DNA of 64,000 nt from an uncultured Arachnia sp. (GCA_934636715.1 CAKUBE010000002.1:115222-179221); one strand, 5' to 3'. Counted from the stretch's first letter, positions 8,568 through 18,117 are shown. A program made the numbers and translations. Notes: a model not told the origin generated them from the sequence alone.

Positions 8568-9664
8568 GGCACACTCCCCACCAGGCGGACGTCGGAGGCG
8601 GTGGCGTCGATGATCACGGTGACGTCGAACGGCTTCGCATCGTCTTCCCATTGCCCGACGGTGACATCCGACAAACGCTCGGTCGAGTTCACGGCCAGCG
8701 GCGGGCCGGGGAGGAGCACCTCGACATCGGAGGCGACCGCCTTGATCTCGACGGCGTTCACCTTCGTCGTATCGATGCCGGTCAGGTCGATGGTGCGCTC
8801 GCTGGCGATCACGGAGTAGGTGACGGCGTCGGGGGAGGGCAGCAGCGGGTCCGCGGCCTGGGTGGCCAGCCAGCCGCTCAGGGCGAGCGGCACGGCGACG
8901 GCCGCGAGGATCAGCCGAGGGAGCCGGCGCCGCCGGGCGAACAACGCGTAGCCCAGGACGAGCACCCCGCCGGTGATGGTGGCGACGGCGAGCGTGACCA
9001 GGGGCGTCGTGCCGAGCGCCCAGGCGCAGATGGCGCCGGCGAGGACCATCGCGGCGAGGATCAACAGGCCGGCGAGCCAGGCGGGACGGGGCTTCGGGCC
9101 GGCAACGGGAGCGGGGTCCGAGTACAGGTCGACGGCCGGGAGCTGCGGGGCGGCCGTGGCGGCGGCCCGCGCCGCCGTCGACATGCGCCGACGCCACTGC
9201 GCGACCAGGAGTTCGTCGTCCTCGGGGGCGTCGACGACGTCCTCCTGCGGCGAGATCGCGCCCGGGTTCCTCCGGCGCAACCACGCCCAGGCGAGCACCG
9301 CGAGCAGCCCCGCGGGCCACGGCAGCGGCATGACCTGGCCGATGGAGACCACCACGAGGATCGTGGTGACCACGACGACGACCTTCTGCATGAGCGACGA
9401 CCAGGTCGTGAAGGTCGGGAGCACGGAGTCGATGGGGCGGGTGCCCGACGGGCCGTGGGTCAGCACCGTGCCCCACGCGTAGAGCCCGATGCCGAGGCCC
9501 CCGCTGAGGATGAGCACGATGAAGGCGACGCGTACGAGGACGGGGTCGACGCCGATCCGCTCGGCGATGGCGCGGCAGAGGCCGGAGCCGAGGCCCGAGG
9601 CGTCGCGACGGGTCAGGTCGCGCAGGCTCGGGTCGAGCCACGCCAGATCGAGTGCGGATGCCAT
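8564..9664 (-). CDS. PspC-domain membrane protein with C-terminal adhesin-like beta domain
   Basis: A protein of 366 aa beginning MASALDLAWLDPSLRDLTRR. An N-terminal PspC domain (about 20-75: SGLGSGLCRAIAERIGVDPV then FIVLILSGGLGIGLYAWGTVL) is followed by further membrane segments (about 95-130, 195-280). The extracytoplasmic C-terminal domain (about 290-366) has alternating beta strands (DLTGIDTTKVNAVEIKAVAS, then FDVTVIIDATASDVRLVGSV), like the DUF4097/toastrack-type domains of LiaI-LiaF and PspC proteins. It opens an operon running toward guaA and is divergent from the sensor kinase, so it is a likely target or partner of that system. Upstream in-frame ATGs exist at 9673 and 9697; 9664 gives the usual start. 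Confidence 0.8.
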   Translation of the reverse strand: MASALDLAWLDPSLRDLTRRDASGLGSGLCRAIAERIGVDPVLVRVAFIVLILSGGLGIGLYAWGTVLTHGPSGTRPIDSVLPTFTTWSSLMQKVVVVVTTILVVVSIGQVMPLPWPAGLLAVLAWAWLRRRNPGAISPQEDVVDAPEDDELLVAQWRRRMSTAARAAATAAPQLPAVDLYSDPAPVAGPKPRPAWLAGLLILAAMVLAGAICAWALGTTPLVTLAVATITGGVLVLGYALFARRRRLPRLILAAVAVPLALSGWLATQAADPLLPSPDAVTYSVIASERTIDLTGIDTTKVNAVEIKAVASDVEVLLPGPPLAVNSTERLSDVTVGQWEDDAKPFDVTVIIDATASDVRLVGSVP

Positions 9665-9766
9665 GTGACCCATCTTGGCCGCCCCTGCCAAGCCCATCCA
9701 TCAGGTGTCGCCCTGAACGCCCCCTGGGATGTCGCCCGCCGGCTGGCCCTGGGTTCCCTGGCATGT

Positions 9767-9772
9767 CAGGCT
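9767..9772 (+). promoter_or_regulatory. Weak -10-like CAGGCT before the sensor kinase
   Basis: CAGGCT lies 6 nt before the ATG at 9779 and differs by one base from the TAGGCT boxes used elsewhere here. It lies in the 114-bp divergent region between the PspC operon and the kinase. Confidence 0.35.
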
Positions 9773-9778
9773 GGGGTC

Positions 9779-11029
9779 ATGAGCCAGCTGCCCGTCGCGC
9801 CGGACGCGCCCGCCCGCGCGCCCCTGAGGCGTGCCGACGACGGCGCCATGATCGCCGGAGTGGCGCAGGGCCTGGCCACGCACCTGGGGCTCAGCCCCAA
9901 CACCGTCCGGCTCGCGTTCGTGATCCTCGCGCTCTTCTCCGGCGCGGGCGCGCTCGCGTACGGGGTGTTGTGGGTGCTCGTGCCCCGCGCGACGAACGCC
10001 GCCCTCCCCGCGGGGCTGGAGGCCGCGAGCCGACGGGGGATGAGGCCGGCGGCCGCTCGCCCCGCGCGGCCGGACGACGGCGTGCTGATCGCGGGCGCCG
10101 TGATCGCCGTCGGGCTGCTGTGGCTGTTCGTCTCCGGCGGCGCGCTGCCGTCGCGCCTGTTCTGGCCCGCGGTGATCGGCGGCGCGGGCGTCGTGACCAT
10201 CTGGCTGCAGGTGGACGAGCACGTCGCGATGCGCGACGACGCCCGCCGCGGCCTGTGGCAGCGGATCACGCGCGGCGGCGGCACGATGAGCGTGGTGCGC
10301 CTCGTCGGCGGGCTCGTGCTCGTCGGCCTCGGCGTGAGCTGGATCCTCGCCACGCAGATCGGGCTTTCGCAGCTGCCCGGCGTGCTCGGCGCCTCCGGGG
10401 TGCTGCTGGCCGGCGTCGCCGTCGTCGCCGCCCCGTGGCTGTATCAGCAGCGGGCGCGGGTGCGTCAGGCAGACGCCGCCCGGCTGCGCGAGGCCGCCCG
10501 CGCCGACATGGCGGCCCACCTGCACGACTCGGTGCTCCAGACCCTCGCGCTGATCCAGCGCCAGGCCGACGATCCCGCCGCCGTCGCGCAGCTGGCACGC
10601 AAGCAGGAGCGCGAGTTGCGCACCTGGCTCTATGGCGAGACCGCCCGGGCCGCGTCGCTGAGGTCGGCGCTGCGCGAGATCGTCGTCGACGTCGAGGGCC
10701 GTTTCCCGGTCGATGTCGAGCTCGTCTGCGTGGGCGACGCGGACGTGGACTACCGCGTCGAGGCCCTCGTCATGGCTGTCGGCGAGGCCGTGACCAACGC
10801 GGCGAAGCACTCGGGCGCTCCCCGGATCGACGTCTACGCCGAGGCCGAAGAGGGCCACGTCGAGGTGTTCGTCCGCGACCGAGGTGCGGGATTCGACCCC
10901 GACGTGGTGCCGCCAGGGCGCATGGGCGTGCGAGAATCGATCATGGCCCGCATGGAGCGGTACGGCGGCACGGCTTCCATCCGCTCCGAGCCCGGGCACG
11001 GTACCGAGGTGAGGGTGGAGATGGGCTGA
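9779..11029 (+). CDS. PspC-domain sensor histidine kinase
   Basis: A protein of 416 aa. A PspC domain occupies about 15-72 (DDGAMIAGVAQGLATHLGLS followed by a membrane helix), and more membrane segments follow at about 100-145 and 172-222. The HisKA_3 dimerisation motif MAAHLHDSVLQTLALIQ places the phosphorylated histidine at about His249. The ATPase domain has an N-box (GEAVTNAAKHSG, about 335-346), G1 DRGAGFD (367-373) and G2 GHGTEV (406-411). It phosphorylates the response regulator that starts 1 bp inside its stop codon. Fusion of PspC to the kinase suggests sensing of membrane damage or cell-wall antibiotics, as in LiaRS/VraSR-like systems. Target genes are probably the divergent PspC operon. 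Confidence 0.9.
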   Translation: MSQLPVAPDAPARAPLRRADDGAMIAGVAQGLATHLGLSPNTVRLAFVILALFSGAGALAYGVLWVLVPRATNAALPAGLEAASRRGMRPAAARPARPDDGVLIAGAVIAVGLLWLFVSGGALPSRLFWPAVIGGAGVVTIWLQVDEHVAMRDDARRGLWQRITRGGGTMSVVRLVGGLVLVGLGVSWILATQIGLSQLPGVLGASGVLLAGVAVVAAPWLYQQRARVRQADAARLREAARADMAAHLHDSVLQTLALIQRQADDPAAVAQLARKQERELRTWLYGETARAASLRSALREIVVDVEGRFPVDVELVCVGDADVDYRVEALVMAVGEAVTNAAKHSGAPRIDVYAEAEEGHVEVFVRDRGAGFDPDVVPPGRMGVRESIMARMERYGGTASIRSEPGHGTEVRVEMG

Positions 11030-11697
11030 TGAGTGACGAGAGCGTGAGTGTGAGCATCGAGGACCTGCGGGTGGTGATCGTCGACGATCACGCGATGTTC
11101 CGGGCGGGGGTGCGCCACGAGATCGGCGCGCGCTGCACCGTCGTCGGCGAGGGCGAAGACGTCGACACCGCCGTGGCGGCGGTCCTGAAGACCGAGCCCG
11201 ACGTCGTCCTGCTCGACGTGCACCTGCCCGGCGGCGGCGGGGCAGAGGTGATCAAGCAGGTCCATGCGCTGAAGCCGGGCGTGAAGTTCCTCGCGCTCTC
11301 GGTGTCGGACGCGGCCGAGGACGTCATCGGCGTCATCCGCGCGGGCGCCCGGGGCTACGTCACCAAGTCGATCAACTCCGAGGAGCTGCTGGAAGGCATG
11401 GCGCGCGTCGCCGGCGGGGACGCCGTCTTCTCTCCGCGCCTCGCGGGGTTCGTGCTCGACGCGTTCTCCGGCGCCGTCGACATCTCGAGCATCGACGAGG
11501 ACCTGGACAAGTTGAGCGCCCGCGAGCGCGAGGTGCTGAAGCTGATCGCGCGCGGCTACTCCTACCGCGAGGTGGCGAAGGAGCTGTTCATCTCGATCAA
11601 GACGGTCGAGACCCACGTCAGCAGCGTGTTGCGCAAGCTCCAGCTGAGCAACCGGCACCAGCTCACCAAGTGGGCCACCGACCGCCACCTGGTATAG
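11029..11697 (+). CDS. NarL/LuxR-family response regulator
   Basis: A protein of 222 aa overlapping the kinase stop (TGATG). The receiver domain (about 13-130) has the acidic pair Asp19/Asp20, phospho-acceptor Asp63 in VVLLDVHLP and Lys113 in VTKS. The LuxR-type HTH (about 158-220) contains LSAREREVLKLIARGYSYRE and the recognition segment SIKTVETHVSSVLRKL. It is the cognate partner of the PspC kinase. By LiaR/VraR-type precedent it should activate envelope-stress genes, here plausibly the divergent PspC operon. Confidence 0.93.
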   Translation: MSDESVSVSIEDLRVVIVDDHAMFRAGVRHEIGARCTVVGEGEDVDTAVAAVLKTEPDVVLLDVHLPGGGGAEVIKQVHALKPGVKFLALSVSDAAEDVIGVIRAGARGYVTKSINSEELLEGMARVAGGDAVFSPRLAGFVLDAFSGAVDISSIDEDLDKLSAREREVLKLIARGYSYREVAKELFISIKTVETHVSSVLRKLQLSNRHQLTKWATDRHLV

Positions 11698-11709
11698 GCG
11701 CGTTGCGGT

Positions 11710-11967
11710 CTAGGACGCGTTGCGCTTGGCGAGCCAGCCCTGGACGGCGAGAACGATGACGGAGCCCACGGTGGCCCAGATGATGCTGGGGATCCACCCG
11801 GAGGGGCTGGTGTAGAACAGCACCCGGCTCAGCCAGCCGCCCACGAAGGCGCCGACGACGCCCAACAGCAAGGTGGCGAGCCAACCGCCGCCCTGCCGTC
11901 CGGGGAGGATGGCCTTGGCGAGCGCGCCCGCGACGAGTCCGACGATGATGAATCCGATGAATCCCAT
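11710..11967 (-). CDS. GlsB/YeaQ/YmgE-family small membrane protein
   Basis: A protein of 85 aa with three membrane segments and the family pattern GFIIVGLVAGALAKAILPG near the N-terminus, a glycine-rich centre (LGVVGAFVGGWLS) and a basic C-terminus WLAKRNAS. The family (transglycosylase-associated protein in databases) is a general stress-response membrane protein of unknown biochemistry. Start choice: ATG 11967 lies 7 nt after CAGGCT (11975-11980 on the minus strand), fitting the leaderless pattern; ATG 11973 would add two residues. It is convergent with the response regulator, 12 bp away. Confidence 0.85.
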   Translation of the reverse strand: MGFIGFIIVGLVAGALAKAILPGRQGGGWLATLLLGVVGAFVGGWLSRVLFYTSPSGWIPSIIWATVGSVIVLAVQGWLAKRNAS

Positions 11968-12040
11968 GGCCATCAGCCTGTCACGGCGCGCTGCGCCCGT
12001 AAACCCTGGCTCACCCTGAACGGACCCTGGCGCGTCGGCG

Positions 12041-13273
12041 TCAGAAGATCGGACGCCAGGGGGAGAGGAGCGCCTCGGTCGCCTTCGCGGCGATCGAGCG
12101 CCCCTGCCAGCGGTCGGCGCGGAGCTCGATGCAGTTCGACTCGTCGCGGCGGAACACCTTCTCCATGAAGGCCGCCACCTCGGGATCGGTGACCTCGAGG
12201 TTCACCTCGTAGTTGCCCATGAGGCTCACGCGGTCGAGGTTGGCCGTCCCGATCGTCGACCACACGCCGTCGATGGTGGCCGTCTTCGAATGCACCATCG
12301 CCTGCTGATAGAGGAAGAGGCGGATGCCGGAGTCGAGCAGATTGCCGTAGTAGCCGCGCGACAGCCAGTCGGCGACCACGTGGTTCGACTGGGCGGGCAC
12401 GATGATCCGGACGTCGACGCCGCGCTGGGCCGCATCGCGGAGGGCCGCGACGAAGTCGTCGTCGGGGATCAGGTAGGCGTGCGTCAGCCAGATCCGCTCG
12501 GTGGCGCGGTCGATGGCCTCGAGGTACATGTTCCGGATGGGGTAGACGGACAACCGCGGCGAGTTGCGGTGCACCCGTAGCTGCGCCTGCCAGCCGCGGT
12601 GCGGGTTCCGCTCGATCCGCTCGCGGCGCTTCCCCGCATACATGTTCCAGAAGTCGATGAACGCGTTCTCCAGCTCGGCGACGTCCGGGCCGACGACGCG
12701 GCAGTGCGTGTCGCGCCACCCCGTCGCGTACAGCGAGCCGATGTTGTAGCCGCCGACGAACCCGACCCTGCCGTCGACGGTCAGCATCTTGCGGTGGTCG
12801 AAGCCCCACGTCTGGATCGACCACGGCTTCGGCAGCGCGGGGTAGGCGAAGGTCTTGATGTTCTTCGGTATGGCGCGGTAGAAGGAGCTCGGCACGACCA
12901 TGTTCCCGAACTGGTCCCAGACCGCGTAGACGTCGACGCCGCGGTCGGCCGCGCGGGCGAGGGCGTCGACGAAACGCTGGCCGGCCTCGTCGCCCTTCCA
13001 GATGTAGGTCTCGAAGTACACGTGATCGGCGGCGGCGTCGATCGCCTCGATCATGGCGTCGTACAGGTCGGCGCCGTAGGTGTAGACCGTCACCTCGTTG
13101 CGGTTCACGTGCAGCGGCTCCGGCGCCGTGACCGGGAAGCGGCGCAGCGTGCGGCGCCTCTTCCTGAACGACTCGAGCACCGTGAGGAGGACCATCGTCG
13201 CGAGCTGCGCGAGGAACAGTCCGAGGGTGACACGGTTGAGGAGACGACGGGCGGAGGCGAGGGTCCTTCGCAT
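12041..13273 (-). CDS. Phospholipase D-family cardiolipin synthase-like protein
   Basis: A protein of 410 aa with one N-terminal membrane helix (about 14-34) and two PLD catalytic HKD motifs: His160-Lys162-Asp167 (HRKMLTVDG) and His328-Lys330-Asp335 (HSKTATIDG). Each is followed by the usual GG or GTAN segment. This is the layout of bacterial cardiolipin synthases (ClsA/B/C group), which transfer phosphatidyl groups between phospholipids at the membrane. Most actinobacteria use a CDP-alcohol-type cardiolipin synthase, so the exact product is uncertain; a related transphosphatidylase is possible. The start ATG 13273 is placed by TATGCT 7 nt upstream. The gene is divergent from pcrA. Confidence 0.85.
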   Translation of the reverse strand: MRRTLASARRLLNRVTLGLFLAQLATMVLLTVLESFRKRRRTLRRFPVTAPEPLHVNRNEVTVYTYGADLYDAMIEAIDAAADHVYFETYIWKGDEAGQRFVDALARAADRGVDVYAVWDQFGNMVVPSSFYRAIPKNIKTFAYPALPKPWSIQTWGFDHRKMLTVDGRVGFVGGYNIGSLYATGWRDTHCRVVGPDVAELENAFIDFWNMYAGKRRERIERNPHRGWQAQLRVHRNSPRLSVYPIRNMYLEAIDRATERIWLTHAYLIPDDDFVAALRDAAQRGVDVRIIVPAQSNHVVADWLSRGYYGNLLDSGIRLFLYQQAMVHSKTATIDGVWSTIGTANLDRVSLMGNYEVNLEVTDPEVAAFMEKVFRRDESNCIELRADRWQGRSIAAKATEALLSPWRPIF

Positions 13274-13280
13274 GGCCGAC

Positions 13281-13311
13281 AGCATAGCCGGGGTGCGCGG
13301 CCGGGTAGTCT
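13281..13311. promoter_or_regulatory. Divergent promoters of the PLD synthase gene and pcrA
   Basis: On the minus strand TATGCT (13286-13281) stands 7 nt before the ATG at 13273. On the plus strand TAGTCT (13306-13311) stands 10 nt before ATG 13322, giving a leader of about 3 nt. The whole intergenic region is 48 bp. Confidence 0.5.
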
Positions 13312-13321
13312 GAGCCCCGAC

Positions 13322-15745
13322 ATGAGCGACTCCCTTTTCCCCGACCTTTCCGTCCTGTTCCAGCCTGCTGAGGCCGCGCCGCGCGCGCCGAGAGGCGACG
13401 GCGAGGCGCGCCCCGCGCGCGGCAAGAAGATCAGCGTCGAGGAACTGCTCGACGGGCTGAACGGACCGCAGCGCGAGGCGGTGATCCACGAGGGCGGCCC
13501 GGTGCTCGTCGTCGCCGGCGCCGGCTCGGGCAAGACCCGCGTCCTCACCCGCCGCATCGCCTACCTCGTGTCGGAGCGAAACGTCCACCCCGGCTCGATC
13601 ATGGCCATCACCTTCACGAACAAGGCCGCCGCGGAGATGCGCCAGCGCGTCGTCGACCTCGTCGGCAACCGCGCCAAGCTGATGTGGGTCTCCACGTTCC
13701 ACTCCGCCTGCGTGCGGATCCTCCGCGCCGACATCGATCGGTTCGGCATCTCGAAGAGCTTCTCGATCTACGACGACGCCGACTCCAAGCGGCTCATGTC
13801 GCTCGTCGTCCGCGACCTGGAGCTCGACCCCAAGCGCTTTCCGGTCCGCGCCATCATGACGGCGGTCAGCACCTTCAAGAACGAGCTGATCGACCACGAG
13901 ACCGCGGCGTCGAACGCGCAGACGCCGCCGCAGAAGGCCTACGCGGAGGCCTACGGCGAGTACCAGTCGCGGCTGGCCGCCGCCAACGCGCTGGACTTCG
14001 ACGACCTGATCATGACGACGGTGCACCTCTTCCAGGCGTTCCCCGACGTCCGGGAGAAGTACCGACGGCGCTTCCGCCAGGTCCTCGTCGACGAATACCA
14101 GGACACCAACCACGCGCAGTACGCACTCATCCGCGAGCTCTGCGGGGAGTCGGTGGGGGCCAGTGTCGTCGACGGGTCGCCGCTCGCGGAGCCCGCGGAA
14201 CTGATGGTCGTCGGAGACTCGGACCAGTCGATCTACGCGTTCCGCGGCGCGACCATCCGCAACATCCTCGACTTCGAGCTGGACTTCCCGGGCGCGACCA
14301 CCGTCGTGCTCGACCAGAACTACCGCTCGACGCACAACATCCTGACGGCCGCCAACGCGGTCATCTCGCGCAACCAGGGCCGCCGCGACAAGCGCCTGTG
14401 GAGCGACCTCGGGGAGGGCGACCTCGTCGTCGGCTGGGTCGCCGACACCGAGCAGGAGGAGGCCCATTTCGTCGCCACCGAGATCGACCGGCTCTCCGAC
14501 GACGGCGTCAGCCAGTACGGCGACACCGCGGTGTTTTACCGCACCAATGCGCAGTCGCGGGCATTCGAGGAGGTGTTCATCCGGGTCGGCATGCCGTACA
14601 AGGTCGTCGGCGGCGTGCGCTTCTACGAGCGCCGCGAGATCCGCGACGCGCTCGCCTACCTGCGCGCGTTGGTGAACCCGGCCGACGACGTGTCGGTGCG
14701 GCGGATCCTGAACGTGCCGAAGCGCGGCATCGGCGACCGGGCGGAGGCCGCGATCGCCGCCCTCGCGACGGCGGAGCGGATCAGCTTCTTCGACGCCCTG
14801 CAGCGCGCCTCGGAGGCGCCCGGCCTCGCCAGTCGTTCCCAGCGGCTCATCCAGGGCTTTGTCGACGTCATGAACCTGCACCGCGGCATGGTCGCCGCGG
14901 GCGTGCCCGCCGACGAGGTGCTCATCTCGATCCTGAAGGAGTCCGGCTACCTGCCGGAGCTCCAGAACTCGACCGATCCGCAGGACGAGACCCGGATCGA
15001 GAACCTCGAGGAGCTCGTGTCGGTCGCCGCGGAGTTCGTGGCCGGCGCCAACGCCGTCGATCTGGACGAGGACGCCGTCGCCACCGGGCTCGTCGCCGGG
15101 ATGCCCGAGCCCGACGACTCGCTGGCCGCGTTCCTGGAGCGCGTCGCGCTGGTCGCTGACTCCGACCAGGTGCCCGAACACGACGAGGGCAAGGGCATCG
15201 TCACGCTGATGACGCTCCACACCGCGAAGGGCCTGGAGTTCGACACGGTGTTCCTGACGGGCATGGAGGAGGGCATCTTCCCGCACATGCGCGCCCTCAC
15301 CGACCCGAACGAGCTGGAGGAGGAGCGGCGCCTCGCCTACGTCGGCGTCACCCGCGCCCGCAAGCGCCTGTATCTGAGCAGGGCGCAGGTCCGGATCACG
15401 TTCGGGCAGCCGCAATACAACCCGGCGTCGCGTTTCCTCGACGAGGTCCCGCACCACGTCCTCGACTGGCGCCGCACCGCGGCCGCGACGACGACGTGGG
15501 CGAGCCAGTCGGCGACGAGGAACCGGACGACGACCGCGTCGATGCAGAGCTTCGGGCGGGGATCAGCCCCGGCCAAGACCGTCGCCAGCGTGGCGGTGGG
15601 GGAGCGCGTGCTGCACGCCACCTTCGGCATGGGGACCGTGCTGGCGGTTCACGGCGTCGGCGACGCCGCGAAGGCGGATGTCGACTTCGGGTCGGCGGGT
15701 GCGAAGCGACTGAGCCTCAAGCACGCGCCGATGGAGAAGCTGTAA
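13322..15745 (+). CDS. pcrA: ATP-dependent DNA helicase PcrA/UvrD
   Basis: A protein of 807 aa, SF1A 3'-to-5' helicase for repair and replication restart. Seen: Q-motif LNGPQREAV, Walker A AGAGSGKT (about 65-72), motif Ia AITFTNKAAAEM, Walker B VDEYQDTN, motif III VGDSDQSIYAFRGA, motif IV QNYRST, motif V MTLHTAKGLEF and motif VI EEERRLAYVGVTRARK. The C-terminal 80 residues contain the short RNA-polymerase-interacting Tudor-like region (VGERVLHATFGMGTVLAVHG), as in PcrA. A 40-residue variable N-terminus precedes the helicase core. Its TAA stop directly abuts the stop of the opposing M23 gene. Confidence 0.97.
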   Translation: MSDSLFPDLSVLFQPAEAAPRAPRGDGEARPARGKKISVEELLDGLNGPQREAVIHEGGPVLVVAGAGSGKTRVLTRRIAYLVSERNVHPGSIMAITFTNKAAAEMRQRVVDLVGNRAKLMWVSTFHSACVRILRADIDRFGISKSFSIYDDADSKRLMSLVVRDLELDPKRFPVRAIMTAVSTFKNELIDHETAASNAQTPPQKAYAEAYGEYQSRLAAANALDFDDLIMTTVHLFQAFPDVREKYRRRFRQVLVDEYQDTNHAQYALIRELCGESVGASVVDGSPLAEPAELMVVGDSDQSIYAFRGATIRNILDFELDFPGATTVVLDQNYRSTHNILTAANAVISRNQGRRDKRLWSDLGEGDLVVGWVADTEQEEAHFVATEIDRLSDDGVSQYGDTAVFYRTNAQSRAFEEVFIRVGMPYKVVGGVRFYERREIRDALAYLRALVNPADDVSVRRILNVPKRGIGDRAEAAIAALATAERISFFDALQRASEAPGLASRSQRLIQGFVDVMNLHRGMVAAGVPADEVLISILKESGYLPELQNSTDPQDETRIENLEELVSVAAEFVAGANAVDLDEDAVATGLVAGMPEPDDSLAAFLERVALVADSDQVPEHDEGKGIVTLMTLHTAKGLEFDTVFLTGMEEGIFPHMRALTDPNELEEERRLAYVGVTRARKRLYLSRAQVRITFGQPQYNPASRFLDEVPHHVLDWRRTAAATTTWASQSATRNRTTTASMQSFGRGSAPAKTVASVAVGERVLHATFGMGTVLAVHGVGDAAKADVDFGSAGAKRLSLKHAPMEKL

Positions 15746-16744
15746 TCAGATCCGGACGCCGAGCGAGCGGAGGAACGTGAGCGGGTTCGACGCGTTGTAG
15801 ACGTCGCCCGGGGTCACGCCCGGCTGGTAGTACTCGAAGTGCAGGTGCGAGCCGAACGAGCGGCCCGTATTGCCGACGTAGCCGATCAGCTGGCCCGCCT
15901 TGACGGTGGTGCCCGCGGAGACGACCCTGCTGCTCATGTGGGCGTACAGCGTCGCGCCGCCGTTGGAGTGCTGGATGACGACGTTGATGCCGGCCCAGCC
16001 GCCGTTGGTGGGGCTGAGGACGACGCCGGAGGCCGCGGCGTAGATGGGGGTGCCGACAGGGGCCGGGAAGTCCTGGCCGGTGTGGTAGCGCGACCAGGAG
16101 CCGGTGGCGCCGTAGCCGGCGCCGATGCGGTAGTTCGACTTGACGGGCATCGAGCCGCCCTTGGAGGTCAGGTTGGCGATGTCCGTGGCGGACATATCGC
16201 CGAGATCGCCGCCGGCGGCGGCCTGCGCGGCGGCGAGGCGCTTGGCGGCCTCTTCGGCCTCCTTCTTCAGCTTCTTGGCCTGCTTGGCCACGAGCTTCAT
16301 GTCCGCGTCCATGAGCTTGTCGCGCTCGGCGGCGGCCTTCTCCGTCTCGTCCTCGGCGGCGGCGGACACGGAGGCGTCGAGCTGATCGTCGCGGCTCTTG
16401 GCGGTGTCGTCGGCGATGGCGTCGCTCAGGTTCTTGCGGACGGCGTCGCGGCTGACCTGCGCGGAGCGGTCGCCGAAGGCCTCTGCGGCGGCGGAGGCGG
16501 CAGCGGCGGGAACCGCGGCCTCGGAGGTGTCGCTCGACGCGTTGGCGTCGAGGCCGCGCGACGCGAAAGCGAAGGCGAAGACGGCGGAGGCGGTGACGAC
16601 GCTTGTCACGGTGAGGGCGACGATGCGCTTGCTGAAGCCGGCGACAGTGCTGCGGCGCGCACGGCTGGCCGGGGCCTCGAGCTCGTACACGTCACTGAGA
16701 TCTGCGACGGCGCGACGTGCGCGGTGTGAGGCGTTGTCGTTCAC
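15746..16744 (-). CDS. Membrane-anchored M23 metallopeptidase (LytM-type)
   Basis: A protein of 332 aa from a GTG preceded by GGAG. A cytoplasmic basic N-terminus (1-40) precedes one membrane helix (about 41-62), an alanine-rich coiled coil (about 95-178, KQAKKLKKEAEEAAKRLAAA) and the LytM domain (about 200-332). Zinc ligands are visible: His221 and Asp225 in HTGQD and His302 in HLHFE, with His269 in YAHM. Peptidoglycan endopeptidase action, or a degenerate activator role, is inferred; all metal residues are present so catalysis is plausible. Homologues lie at the same place next to pcrA and sucC in related actinobacteria. Frames extending upstream to 16921 would overrun the promoter. Confidence 0.88.
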   Translation of the reverse strand: MNDNASHRARRAVADLSDVYELEAPASRARRSTVAGFSKRIVALTVTSVVTASAVFAFAFASRGLDANASSDTSEAAVPAAAASAAAEAFGDRSAQVSRDAVRKNLSDAIADDTAKSRDDQLDASVSAAAEDETEKAAAERDKLMDADMKLVAKQAKKLKKEAEEAAKRLAAAQAAAGGDLGDMSATDIANLTSKGGSMPVKSNYRIGAGYGATGSWSRYHTGQDFPAPVGTPIYAAASGVVLSPTNGGWAGINVVIQHSNGGATLYAHMSSRVVSAGTTVKAGQLIGYVGNTGRSFGSHLHFEYYQPGVTPGDVYNASNPLTFLRSLGVRI

Positions 16745-16796
16745 CTGGCTCCTGACATTCCTGGTTAACTCCGGCCCGTTATGGCCGTCCTGAGGA

Positions 16797-16824
16797 ACCT
16801 TAACAGTTCTCAGGATTCTCTCAA
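16797..16824 (-). promoter_or_regulatory. Possible sigma-70 promoter of the M23 gene
   Basis: On the minus strand TTGAGA (16824-16819), 16 nt, then TAAGGT (16802-16797). This would give a leader of about 45 nt containing the GGAG ribosome site before GTG 16744. Confidence 0.4.
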
Positions 16825-16938
16825 AATCGGGGGTGGCGGTGGTGACAATCGTGTTTCGGCGCTTGTCCCGTCCCGTCCGGATCGCCCCGCCGGGGGTATG
16901 GTGGCGGCGAGAAAAACCCAAGAATCCGAGGAAACGAC

Positions 16939-18114
16939 GTGGATCTTCTGGAGTACCAGGCGAGGGACCTCTTCGAGCGCTTCGCCGTACCCGTGTTGTC
17001 CGGCAGGGTGGCCTCCACCCCCGACGAGGCCGTGGACGCCTACGAGCAGCTCGGCGCCGAGGTGGCGGTGATCAAGGCGCAGGTGCGCATCGGCGGCCGG
17101 GGCAAGGCGGGCGGCGTGAAGCTGGCCCGCGGACACGAGGCGGTGGCCGAGACCGCGGCCCAGATCCTCGGCCTCGTCATCAAGGGCCATCGCGTGGAGC
17201 AGGTCATGCTCAGCCCCGCCGCCGACATCGCGGAGGAGTACTACTTCTCCATCCTCCTCGACCGTGCGGCGGGCGGCTACGTCGCGCTGTGCAGCGTCGA
17301 GGGCGGCATGGACATCGAGACGCTAGCGGTCGAGCGGCCCGACGCGCTGGTCAAGGTAGGGCTCGACCCCGTGGTCGGCATCGACGCGGAGATCGCCGCT
17401 CGGATCGCCCAGCAGGCCGGGTTCCGCGAGGAGGACAGGGCCAAGGTCGCCGAGGTCCTGATCAAGCTGTGGGACGTGTTCCGCACGAACGACGCCACGC
17501 TCGTCGAGGTCAACCCGCTGGTCAAGACGTCCGCCGGCCGGATCATCGCGCTCGACGGAAAGGTGACGCTCGACGAGAACGCGGCCTTCCGCCATCCCGA
17601 GTGGGCGCAGTACGAGCAGACGAGCGCCGACGTCGACCTCGAGCGGCAGGCGCGCGAGCTGGGCCTCGGCTACGTGAAGCTCGACGGCTCTGTCGGCATC
17701 ATCGGCAACGGCGCGGGGCTCGTGATGAGCACGCTCGACGTCGTGGCCGCCGCGGGCGAGGACTTCCCCGGCCGGCCGCGCCCGGCCAACTTCCTCGACA
17801 TCGGCGGCGGCGCCTCGGCGGCCGTGATGGCCAACGGGCTGCGCATCATCATGAGCGATCCGCAGGTCCGGTCCATCTTCGTCAACGTCTTCGGCGGCAT
17901 CACGGCCTGCAGCGACGTCGCCAACGGCATCGTCAACGCGCTCGAGATGCTGGGCGACGAGGCGCGCCTGCCCATCGTCGTGCGCCTCGACGGCAACTCC
18001 GTCGAGATCGGCAAGGCCATCCTCGCCGAGGCCAACCACCCGCTGATCACCGTCAAGAACACCATGGACGCCGCGGCCCGCACCGCCGCGCGCCTGGCCG
18101 CCGAAGGGAACTGA
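16939..18114 (+). CDS. sucC: Succinyl-CoA synthetase beta subunit
   Basis: A protein of 391 aa from GTG 16939 preceded by GAGGAAA. It is the nucleotide-binding ATP-grasp subunit of succinate-CoA ligase in the TCA cycle. Seen: [19 protein letters not shown] at the start, [16 protein letters not shown] (ATP-grasp), EVNPLVKT for magnesium binding, and the CoA-ligase-like part [10 protein letters not shown] plus [17 protein letters not shown]. Length matches the family. sucD follows after 3 bp, so the two subunits are co-translated in equal amounts. In propionic-acid bacteria this enzyme also works toward succinate. Confidence 0.97.
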   Translation: MDLLEYQARDLFERFAVPVLSGRVASTPDEAVDAYEQLGAEVAVIKAQVRIGGRGKAGGVKLARGHEAVAETAAQILGLVIKGHRVEQVMLSPAADIAEEYYFSILLDRAAGGYVALCSVEGGMDIETLAVERPDALVKVGLDPVVGIDAEIAARIAQQAGFREEDRAKVAEVLIKLWDVFRTNDATLVEVNPLVKTSAGRIIALDGKVTLDENAAFRHPEWAQYEQTSADVDLERQARELGLGYVKLDGSVGIIGNGAGLVMSTLDVVAAAGEDFPGRPRPANFLDIGGGASAAVMANGLRIIMSDPQVRSIFVNVFGGITACSDVANGIVNALEMLGDEARLPIVVRLDGNSVEIGKAILAEANHPLITVKNTMDAAARTAARLAAEGN

Positions 18115-18117
18115 CAA

